From an uncultured Sphingomonas sp. (lineage in GTDB: Bacteria; Pseudomonadota; Alphaproteobacteria; Sphingomonadales; Sphingomonadaceae): a DNA stretch of 45,520 nt. The stretch lies in NCBI RefSeq assembly GCF_934560975.1, contig NZ_CAKTFO010000022.1, forward strand, positions 1 to 45,520, read 5' to 3'. The notes beneath the pieces are model-generated. The model saw only the letters and a list, made by a program, of their open reading frames with translations. It did no database searches and was not told where the DNA came from. Positions 8,695 to 15,261 of this stretch are shown here, one piece after another; position 1 is the stretch's first letter, and each line of letters begins with the position of its first letter. The position numbers were made by a program, and so were the translations under genes.

Positions 8695-8726
8695 GGGGTC
8701 GCGAGGGATCGCGGCCCCTTTTTCTT
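8695..8726 (+). terminator. Rho-independent terminator after the fatty acid hydroxylase gene
   Basis: GGGG-t-CGCGA (8695-8704), a GGGA loop, then TCGCG-g-CCCC (8709-8718), followed directly by TTTTTCTT. The stem is about ten base pairs including one wobble, and the T tract is clear. It separates the hydroxylase gene from the following GNAT-family gene. Confidence 0.85.
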
Positions 8727-8782
8727 GCCTTTACCTGCCGCCCCGCCTCACGCAGAGGCGCTCCTTCAGAGCGGAGGGATAT

Positions 8783-9949
8783 ATGAGCGGCGTTGTTATT
8801 CGGGCGGTTACGACCAAGGCGGACCGCAAGGCGTTCGTGGACCTGCCCTTCCGCCTCTACCGCAACGATCCCGCCTGGGTCCCGCCGCTCAGGGACGAGG
8901 CCTATGGCCTGATCACGCCGGGCAAGAACCCCTTCTTCGAACATGCGATCGCGCAACTGTTCTTGGCCGAGCGCGGCGGCACGGTGGTCGGCCGCATCTC
9001 CGCCTCGATCGACCGGCTGTGGACGGCCATGCCGGCGAACAAGGGCGGCGGCGAGGATAGCGGCAATTGGGGCTATCTCGACGCCGAGGACAAGGGCATC
9101 GCCGACCAGCTGATCGCCGCGGCCGAAGGCTGGCTGCGCGAACAGGGCGTGCGCCGCGCGCTGGGTCCCGTTTCCATGTCGATCTGGGAGGAGCCGGGCC
9201 TGCTCATCAGGGGGCACGACCATGCGCCCACGGTGATGATGGGCCATGACGATCCGCGCTACGAAGCATGGGTGGAAAGCTGGGGCTATGCCAAGGCCAA
9301 GGACCTGCATACCTGGGACCTGGACATCACCAAGCCGTTCCCACCCTTGATCGAGCGGATCGTGCAATCGGGCCAGAAGAACCCGCGCATCCGCATCCGC
9401 GAGGTCAACAAGAAGCATTTCGATGCGGAGGCCGCGATTATCCTCGGCATCCTCAACGATGCGTGGAGCGATAATTGGGGGTTCGTGCCGTTCACGGAAA
9501 GCGAGATCGACTTTGCCGGCAAGAAGATGAAGCCGATCGTGTTCAACGACCTGATCCGCATCGCTGAATATGACGGCGAGCCGGTGGCGTTCATGATGAC
9601 GCTGCCCAACCTCAACGAATTGCAGATGGACCTGAACGGCAACCTGTTCCCGTTCAACTTCATCAAGCTGCTGTGGCGGTTGAATGGCGGGTTCAGCGGC
9701 CGACCGACGGTGAACACGATGCGCGTGCCGCTGATGGGCGTGGTCAAGCGGCTCCAGGCCAGCCGCCTCGCCAGCCAGCTCGCCTTCATGATGATCGAAT
9801 ATATCCGCACCGCGTCGGTTGCCCATTATGGCTCGACCCGCAGCGAGATCGGCTGGATCCTGGAGGACAATCAGGGGATGAATTCGATCGCGGAGACGAT
9901 CAACAGCCGGATCAACAAGACCTACCGCATCTACCAGAAGGCGATCTGA
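8783..9949 (+). CDS. GNAT-fold acyltransferase (YghO-like), candidate bacterial ceramide synthase
   Basis: A 388-aa cytosolic protein. The N-terminal part (KADRKAFVDLPFRLYRNDPA, then PGKNPFFEHAIAQLFLAERG and VVGRISASIDRLW) and the long C-terminal half follow the pattern I know from YghO-like proteins in alphaproteobacteria. That group includes the Caulobacter N-acyltransferase shown to act as bacterial ceramide synthase, which acylates 3-oxosphinganine during sphingolipid synthesis. Sphingomonads make sphingolipids and the gene sits beside a fatty-acid-hydroxylase-like enzyme, which supports the idea. No serine palmitoyltransferase is in view. GGAGGG precedes ATG 8783. Family membership is fairly sure; the enzyme activity is inferred. 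Confidence 0.62.
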   Translation: MSGVVIRAVTTKADRKAFVDLPFRLYRNDPAWVPPLRDEAYGLITPGKNPFFEHAIAQLFLAERGGTVVGRISASIDRLWTAMPANKGGGEDSGNWGYLDAEDKGIADQLIAAAEGWLREQGVRRALGPVSMSIWEEPGLLIRGHDHAPTVMMGHDDPRYEAWVESWGYAKAKDLHTWDLDITKPFPPLIERIVQSGQKNPRIRIREVNKKHFDAEAAIILGILNDAWSDNWGFVPFTESEIDFAGKKMKPIVFNDLIRIAEYDGEPVAFMMTLPNLNELQMDLNGNLFPFNFIKLLWRLNGGFSGRPTVNTMRVPLMGVVKRLQASRLASQLAFMMIEYIRTASVAHYGSTRSEIGWILEDNQGMNSIAETINSRINKTYRIYQKAI

Positions 9950-9997
9950 TCGGAGCGGCCGGCCGTGGTCCGCGCTCCGGCACCCGCCTGCGCCGGT

Positions 9998-11872
9998 TCA
10001 GGACGGCTGCGGCTTGCCCCCGCGTCCCGGCCGGCGCAGCTGGCGGGGCGTCAGCCAGTGCGGGCGTTCGCGCAGTTTTACCACCTGCTCTACCGGCCCG
10101 CCATGGGCGAGCAGCAGACGCGACAGTTCGTCCGCCGGCACCGCCTTGCCGAACAGGTGCCCCTGGCCGAGCTGGCACCCCAGCGTCATCAGCTGCTGGC
10201 GTTGGGTTTCCGTCTCCACGCCCTCCGCCACCACATCGATGGCGAGCTTTTCCGACATGCGCATCAGCCCGTTGATCACGGCCGCGCCGCCCTGCGCCTG
10301 TGCGCTCGCCAGGTGATCCACGAACGACTTGTCGATCTTCAGCACGTCGACGGGTGTGGAAAGGAGATGGGTGAGCGACGCATAGCCGGTGCCGAAATCA
10401 TCCAGCGCCAGCTTCACGCCCAGCGCCCGCAATGCGTCCAACTGGTCCTGCAACCCGCGATCGCGCCGGCCCAGATAGACGGTTTCGGTGATTTCCAGCG
10501 TCAGGAAGGCGAGCGGCACGTCATGCCCGGCGAAGATTGCGGCAACCTCCTCCACCAGCCTGCCGTGCGCAAAGTCGGCGGTGGTGAGATTGACCGCGAC
10601 CGGCCGCACGGGAATGTCGGCCGCGCGCCACGCCTGCAGGTCGGCCGCCACCCGCCGCAGCATGTAGCCGGTCGTCTCCACCGCGTTGCGGGCATCGTCG
10701 AAGCCTTCGTGGAAATTGCCGGCGGACAATAGGCATCCGTCGCGGTCGCGGATGCGGACCAGCGCCTCCGCGCGTTCGATCGCGCCCGTGTCGAGGCGAA
10801 AGATCGGCTGGTAATGCGCCTCCAGCCGCCCGTCGGCCAGAGCGGCGCGGAGCGCGGCCACCGCCTGCCGGCGCTGATTCATCCGCAACCGCAGCTCGGG
10901 CGCATACACCACCACCCGGCCGCCGCCGCCATCCTTGCCATGATACAGCGCCAGGTCGGCATCCTGCCGCAGGATGCGGCCATCCTCGTCGGCGGTGCGG
11001 CGCAACGCCATGCCGACGGTGACGCTTGGCAGGATCGTCTGCCCGTCAATGTCCGCCGGCTGTTGCAGGCGGGCCAGCAGATCGCGGGCGAGCCCGTCCG
11101 CCTCCCCCTCCGGCACCAGCACCGCCAGTTCGTCGCCGCCGATGCGGAAAGCGCGTTTTTCCCCGACCAGAGCGGCGAGGCGCTGCGAAATCTGACGGAT
11201 CAGGCTGTCGCCGGTATGATGGCCGAACGTGTCGTTGACGATCTTGAGGTCGTCGATGTCGATCAGCAGCAGCGCCGCGCCGGTGATCGCGGCCGGATCG
11301 ACGAACGCCGCCTCGAACGCGGCGCGGTTGGACAGGCCGGTCAGGGGATCGCGAAACAGCAGCCGCTGGTTGAGCCGCAGCCGCGCATCCCGCTCGAAGG
11401 CAATGGTGCAGAGCTTGAGGCAATTGTCCACGATCTCGCACTCGAACGCGGTCGGCCCGCGCGCCTCGTGGAAATAAAAGGCGAAAGTAGCGATGGCGTT
11501 GCCGGACGATCCGATCACCGGGCTCGACCAGCAGCCGTTCAGCCCTTCCGCCAGTGCGGCATCCTTGTAGCCGGTCCAAAGCGGGCTGGTCGCGATGTCC
11601 TCGACCGACACCTGCTGCCGGCGATAGGCCGCGGTTCCGCACGACCCCACCGCAGGGCCGATCCGCACGCCATCGATCGCGTCGCAGAATGCGGCGGACA
11701 GGCTGGGTGCGGCGATGGTGTTCAGCACGCCATGATCGTCGACGCCAAGGATGGAGCAGATCACGCCCGGCAGGATCGCCTCGATCTCGCGGCAGAGGCG
11801 ATCGGCCGTGTCCCGCAGCTCCGCGCCACGGGCGATCATCTCCAGGATAACGTTTTGAAGATATACCAGCAT
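9998..11872 (-). CDS. GAF-GGDEF-EAL cyclic-di-GMP protein with degenerate GGDEL and intact EAL
   Basis: A 624-aa signalling protein with no membrane segment. Residues ~1-170 form a GAF sensor domain (GPAVGSCGTAAYRRQQVSVED). Residues ~175-345 are a GGDEF domain, beginning DPLTGLSNRAAFE; its active-site loop reads RIGGDELAVLV, that is GGDEL, so cyclase activity is doubtful. Residues ~355-600 are an EAL domain with the key residues present: YQPIF, AEALVR, VNLTTADF, LEITETVY, LALDDFGTGYASL, KIDKSF, DVVAEGVET and QGHLFG. It therefore looks like a c-di-GMP phosphodiesterase, perhaps with a GTP-sensing GGDEF domain. It is monocistronic and its ribosome site is poor. Confidence 0.9.
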   Translation of the reverse strand: MLVYLQNVILEMIARGAELRDTADRLCREIEAILPGVICSILGVDDHGVLNTIAAPSLSAAFCDAIDGVRIGPAVGSCGTAAYRRQQVSVEDIATSPLWTGYKDAALAEGLNGCWSSPVIGSSGNAIATFAFYFHEARGPTAFECEIVDNCLKLCTIAFERDARLRLNQRLLFRDPLTGLSNRAAFEAAFVDPAAITGAALLLIDIDDLKIVNDTFGHHTGDSLIRQISQRLAALVGEKRAFRIGGDELAVLVPEGEADGLARDLLARLQQPADIDGQTILPSVTVGMALRRTADEDGRILRQDADLALYHGKDGGGGRVVVYAPELRLRMNQRRQAVAALRAALADGRLEAHYQPIFRLDTGAIERAEALVRIRDRDGCLLSAGNFHEGFDDARNAVETTGYMLRRVAADLQAWRAADIPVRPVAVNLTTADFAHGRLVEEVAAIFAGHDVPLAFLTLEITETVYLGRRDRGLQDQLDALRALGVKLALDDFGTGYASLTHLLSTPVDVLKIDKSFVDHLASAQAQGGAAVINGLMRMSEKLAIDVVAEGVETETQRQQLMTLGCQLGQGHLFGKAVPADELSRLLLAHGGPVEQVVKLRERPHWLTPRQLRRPGRGGKPQPS

Positions 11873-11962
11873 CTGTCCGGATCACGCCTTGCCGCAACCG
11901 TCTCCATCCGCGCTGCCGCCCGCAATATCAATCCATCTCCTGAACGGACACGATTTCGTGAT

Positions 11963-12742
11963 CTACACGTCCAGCTTTACCCAGGTCGGCGCATGATCGC
12001 TGGCCTTCTCCCGCCCGCGATAGGTTTTGTCGACATTGGCGTCGCGCAGGCGGTCGGCGGCGGCGGGGCTGAGCAGCAGATGGTCGATGCGAAACCCGGC
12101 GTCCCGCGGCCAGGCATTCATGGTGTAATCCCAAAAGGTATAGACCGGTCCGGTCGGATGGATCGCGCGGATCGCGTCGGTCCAGCCGGCATGCAGCAGG
12201 CGGGCAAAGCAGGCGCGGCTTTCCGGCTGGGTCAGCGCGTCCCCGGCCATGCGCTTGGCCGAAAAGACATCGTCGGTGCCGTCGGTCGGAATGACGTTCC
12301 AGTCGCCCGCCAGCACCACCGGCGCCTCCGTCAGGAACAGGGTGCGGGCATGGTCCAGCAGCGCCTCGAACCAGGCGATCTTGTAGTCGAACTTGGGGCC
12401 CGGCACCGGATTGCCGTTGGGCAGGTACAGGCCGCCCACGATCACGCCGCCGACCGCCGCCTCGATATAGCGGCTGTGCGCCGGATCGGGATCGTCCGGC
12501 AGGCCCTTGCGGGTGAGGTGCAGGTCGTCGCTGCGGCTGAGGATGGCGACGCCATTCCAGCTCTTCTGCCCATGCCACACCGCATTGTAGCCGAGCGCCG
12601 CGATCTCCGCCTCCGGGAAGCGTTCGTCCGGCGCCTTCAGCTCCTGCAGGCAGACCACGTCCGGTTGCGTTTCATCCAGCCATTCGAGCAGGCGCGGCAG
12701 GCGCGCGCCGATGCCGTTCACATTGTAGGTGGCGATCTTCAT
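11963..12742 (-). CDS. xth: Exodeoxyribonuclease III (AP endonuclease)
   Basis: A 259-aa exonuclease/endonuclease/phosphatase-fold protein. MKIATYNVNGIGARLPRLLE and VCLQELKAPD supply the Asn and metal-binding Glu, VVLAGDWNVIP the catalytic Asp/Asn pair, FRIDHLLLS another conserved Asp, and KASDHAPTWVKL the terminal catalytic Asp-His. Length and motif spacing match ExoIII, which nicks abasic sites and removes 3'-blocking groups in base excision repair, a useful partner for the AlkA-like glycosylase at 1.5 kb. It follows erpA on the same strand with a 23-bp gap, so the two are probably co-transcribed. Confidence 0.93.
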   Translation of the reverse strand: MKIATYNVNGIGARLPRLLEWLDETQPDVVCLQELKAPDERFPEAEIAALGYNAVWHGQKSWNGVAILSRSDDLHLTRKGLPDDPDPAHSRYIEAAVGGVIVGGLYLPNGNPVPGPKFDYKIAWFEALLDHARTLFLTEAPVVLAGDWNVIPTDGTDDVFSAKRMAGDALTQPESRACFARLLHAGWTDAIRAIHPTGPVYTFWDYTMNAWPRDAGFRIDHLLLSPAAADRLRDANVDKTYRGREKASDHAPTWVKLDV

Positions 12743-12765
12743 GGCGCCGGCTTAGCCGAGGCGGA

Positions 12766-13098
12766 TCAGATGGAGAAGCTGGTCCCGCAGCCGCAGCCCG
12801 ACGCGGCGTTGGGATTGGTCACGCGAAAGGCCGCGCCGCCGAGATTCTCGACATAATCCACCGCACTGCCGCGGACGAGGTCGAGGCTGACCGGATCGAC
12901 CACCAGCGACACGCCGTCGCGCACGGCAACGACGTCGTCCGCTTCCACCGCGTCGGCCAGGCCGAACTTGTACTGGAAGCCCGCGCATCCGCCGCCGTCG
13001 ACCGCCAGCCGCAGGATCGGCGGCTTGCCCTGGCGCTGGGCAATGGCCGCCACGCGCGCGGCGGCGGGGCTGGTAAGGTCGATCACGGAGTCGCTCAT
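12766..13098 (-). CDS. erpA: A-type iron-sulfur cluster insertion protein
   Basis: A 110-aa HesB/IscA-family protein. The three ligand Cys are in place: VDGGGCAGFQYKF near residue 38 and the C-terminal GCGCGTSFSI. The internal GSAVDYVENLGGAAFRVTNPNA motif is typical. Such carriers pass [4Fe-4S] or [2Fe-2S] clusters to apo-enzymes. ErpA is a better guess than IscA or SufA because no isc or suf genes are near and because alphaproteobacterial erpA commonly neighbours housekeeping genes such as xth or dgt. The exact paralogue is not certain from sequence alone. Confidence 0.87.
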   Translation of the reverse strand: MSDSVIDLTSPAAARVAAIAQRQGKPPILRLAVDGGGCAGFQYKFGLADAVEADDVVAVRDGVSLVVDPVSLDLVRGSAVDYVENLGGAAFRVTNPNAASGCGCGTSFSI

Positions 13099-13153
13099 GC
13101 GCGCAAGATAGGAAGGAAGCGGCGGCGCGGCAACGCGTCAGCCGATCCGCGCA

Positions 13154-13843
13154 TCAGTCCGGATCGTTGTTGGCGTCCTCGGGCCCGCCGAGCGCCACCT
13201 TGGTCCGCGCCTGCATCGCCGTGACATAGTCCGCCGACTGCAGGAACGGCACGGGATTGACGGCATAGCCGTCGATCCGCACCTCGTAATGAAGATGGCT
13301 GCCGGTGGAGCGGCCGGTGGAGCCCATCATCGCGATCATCTGGCCGCGCTTCACCCGGTCGCCGGCATGGACCAGCGCGCGTGACAGGTGACCAAAGCGC
13401 GTCTGCAAACCCTTGCCATGGTTGATCTCGACCAGGTTGCCGTAGCCGCCCGACCATTCCGAGCGCGAGACGATGCCGTCAGCGGTCGCATAGACCGGCG
13501 TGCCGATCGGCGCGGCCAGGTCGATGCCGGCATGCATCGCGGCGCTGCCCCGGAACGGGTCTGACCGGACGCCGTAGCCCGACGTATAGGTCGCCTCCGC
13601 CACCGGCTTGGCCGAGGGGACCGACATCACGCCTTGCGACGAAATGCTGTCCAGCTTCTTCCACGACGTGAACAGGGAGTGGAACGGCGTCTCGCTGCTT
13701 GCTTCCACCACCGGGCCGCCGACCGCCTCGATCCGGTCGCCGCGCTGGGGAGCGGCAAGGCTACCGGCATGCGCCGACACCAGAGGCAGGCTGACCGAGA
13801 CGATGAACAGCGCAACATTGCGGGCAGCAGTCAGAACAGACAT
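13154..13843 (-). CDS. Secreted M23 (LytM) family peptidoglycan peptidase
   Basis: A 229-aa protein with a Sec signal peptide (MSVLTAARNVALFIVSVSLP, cleavage near SAHAG). The C-terminal half is a LytM domain: MHAGIDLAAPIGTPVYA supplies the His and Asp zinc ligands, GYGNLVEINHGKGLQTRFGH follows the family pattern, and GSHLHYEVRIDG supplies the HxH motif. All zinc ligands are present, so it can be an active endopeptidase rather than a degenerate activator. GGAGAG upstream fixes ATG 13843. It lies 107 bp after the DUF455 gene on the same strand. Confidence 0.9.
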   Translation of the reverse strand: MSVLTAARNVALFIVSVSLPLVSAHAGSLAAPQRGDRIEAVGGPVVEASSETPFHSLFTSWKKLDSISSQGVMSVPSAKPVAEATYTSGYGVRSDPFRGSAAMHAGIDLAAPIGTPVYATADGIVSRSEWSGGYGNLVEINHGKGLQTRFGHLSRALVHAGDRVKRGQMIAMMGSTGRSTGSHLHYEVRIDGYAVNPVPFLQSADYVTAMQARTKVALGGPEDANNDPD

Positions 13844-13934
13844 CGTCTCTCCGGCGTTGTGTCGGCATCGGAGCCCCCGCTCCAACCCTGTCGAAATACT
13901 GGTCGCCTTGGAGAATGCCCCTCCCGCGACGACA

Positions 13935-13959
13935 GGAACCCTGTTGGCCGCTAAGCGTT
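13935..13959 (+). promoter_or_regulatory. Exact GGAAC-N16-CGTT motif facing antisense to DUF455 (orphan)
   Basis: GGAAC (13935-13939), 16 bases, then CGTT (13956-13959). This is a full match to the EcfG-type GSR promoter consensus, but it points into the DUF455 gene on the opposite strand and no sense gene follows. One such match somewhere in 45 kb is not surprising by chance (nine fixed bases, both strands, about 0.35 expected). It could drive an antisense transcript or mean nothing. Confidence 0.2.
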
Positions 13960-14748
13960 GTGAGGCGCAACCGGATTGTAAAAATCCATCGTCAGACCGG
14001 CAGCGGCGCGCGCCGAGTCGTTGAACGGCGGTTTCAGCGTCCCCCGAAAATGCTCGGCCACCAAACGCTGCCAGACTGCATCCGGCGATTCGCTGCTTGC
14101 GGCACATGCATGATGGAACCAGCGGACACCGGCGGCGACGTGCCGTATTTCGTCCGTCCCAATTCGGGCGAGGATGCGGGCCGAGGGGACGTCGCCCGCG
14201 CCCTGGAACCGCGCGATCGTCTGCGGCGTCACGTCCAGGCCGCGTGCCTCCAGCACCATCGGCACCACCGCCAGCCGCGCCAGCGGGTCGCGGGCGGTGG
14301 CCTCCGCCGCTTCCCACAGGCCGTCATGCGCCGGCAGGTCGCCATAGAAGCTGCCCAGGGTGCGCAGCCTGCGGGCGAGCAGCGCGAAGTGCATCGCCTC
14401 CTCGGCACCGACCTTCAGCCAGTCATCGGAAAAGGCGCGCGGGAAATGCCCGGCAAAGCGGCCGACCAGATCGAAGGCCAGGTCGATCGCCACGAACTCG
14501 ATATGGGCGAGCGCGTGGAGCAAGGCGATGCGGTTGGCGTCCGATCCGCCCTTGCCGCGCCGGGTCATGCGGTTGGGCGGCAGCAGTTCGGGCCGGTCGG
14601 GCCGCGCCGGCCGATCGGGCATGGCTGTGTCGAAATCCCAGGCAAGCCGGCCCAGCCGCCAGTCGCGCGCTACCGCCCGCGCGACCCGGACCTTGGCCAT
14701 CGGGTCGGCGGTCTCCAGCACCTTCCGGCATGCGGCGGAGAGGGTCAG
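13951..14748 (-). CDS. DUF455 ferritin-like protein, apparent CTG start
   Basis: About 265 aa. DUF455 proteins have a ferritin-like helical bundle related to MiaE-type hydroxylases. Possible di-iron ligands are visible: HIEFVAIDLAFD, GAEEAMHFALL and TDEIRHVAAGVRWF carry the E/ExxH repeats. Function is unknown. The N-terminus is odd. Conserved sequence (TLSAACRKVLETADP) begins immediately after the bcp stop codon, where relatives begin with Met, yet the codon here is CTG (14748), overlapping the stop as CTGA. No ATG, GTG or TTG lies in the right place; the next legal start is GTG 14721, which would remove conserved residues. A CTG start with translational coupling is the simplest reading. Confidence 0.75.
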   Translation of the reverse strand: MTLSAACRKVLETADPMAKVRVARAVARDWRLGRLAWDFDTAMPDRPARPDRPELLPPNRMTRRGKGGSDANRIALLHALAHIEFVAIDLAFDLVGRFAGHFPRAFSDDWLKVGAEEAMHFALLARRLRTLGSFYGDLPAHDGLWEAAEATARDPLARLAVVPMVLEARGLDVTPQTIARFQGAGDVPSARILARIGTDEIRHVAAGVRWFHHACAASSESPDAVWQRLVAEHFRGTLKPPFNDSARAAAGLTMDFYNPVAPHNA

Positions 14749-15233
14749 GATGCCACGGGCTCCGTCAGCGCGCGGGCCGCGGCCAAGACCGCCGCCGCAT
14801 GGCCCGGCACCGACACCTTGCGCCACGCCTGGGCGATGCGCCCCTCGCTGTCGATCAGAAAGGTCGCGCGTTCGATGCCCATATATTTGCGGCCATACAT
14901 GCTCTTTTCGATCCAGGTACCGAACGCGTCGCAGACGCTGCCGTCGGCATCGGTCGCCAGCGGCACGGTCAGCTGGTGCTTGGCGGTGAACTTGGCATGA
15001 TCCTTGGGGCTGTTCTTGGACAGGCCGAGCACGGCAACGCCCGCCGCCTCGAATGCGGGCGCCAGTTCGGAAAAGTCCCTGGCCTCCACCGTGCAGCCGG
15101 ACGTGTCGTCCTTGGGGTAGAAATACAGCACCAGCGGCCGGCCGGACGCGGGCCCGAATGCGGACAAGGCCCGCATGCTGTCGTCGCCCATCTGCACCTG
15201 CACGTCGGGCGCAAGATCGCCTTCCTTCACCAT
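14745..15233 (-). CDS. bcp: Peroxiredoxin, Bcp/PrxQ type
   Basis: A 162-aa thioredoxin-fold peroxidase. YFYPKDDTSGCTVEARDFSE contains the peroxidatic Cys (about residue 45), and KYMGIERATFLID is the conserved later strand. The resolving Cys found five residues after the peroxidatic one in E. coli Bcp is Arg here, so this is either a 1-Cys enzyme or uses the Cys in DGSVCDAFGTW. ATG 15233 is chosen because GGAG lies six to seven bases upstream; ATG 15236 is possible. It sits 28 bp after glnE and overlaps DUF455, forming a compact glnE-bcp-DUF455 unit. Confidence 0.88.
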   Translation of the reverse strand: MVKEGDLAPDVQVQMGDDSMRALSAFGPASGRPLVLYFYPKDDTSGCTVEARDFSELAPAFEAAGVAVLGLSKNSPKDHAKFTAKHQLTVPLATDADGSVCDAFGTWIEKSMYGRKYMGIERATFLIDSEGRIAQAWRKVSVPGHAAAVLAAARALTEPVAS

Positions 15234-15261
15234 CATCGTCTCCAAGCTGATGCGGCGGCGC

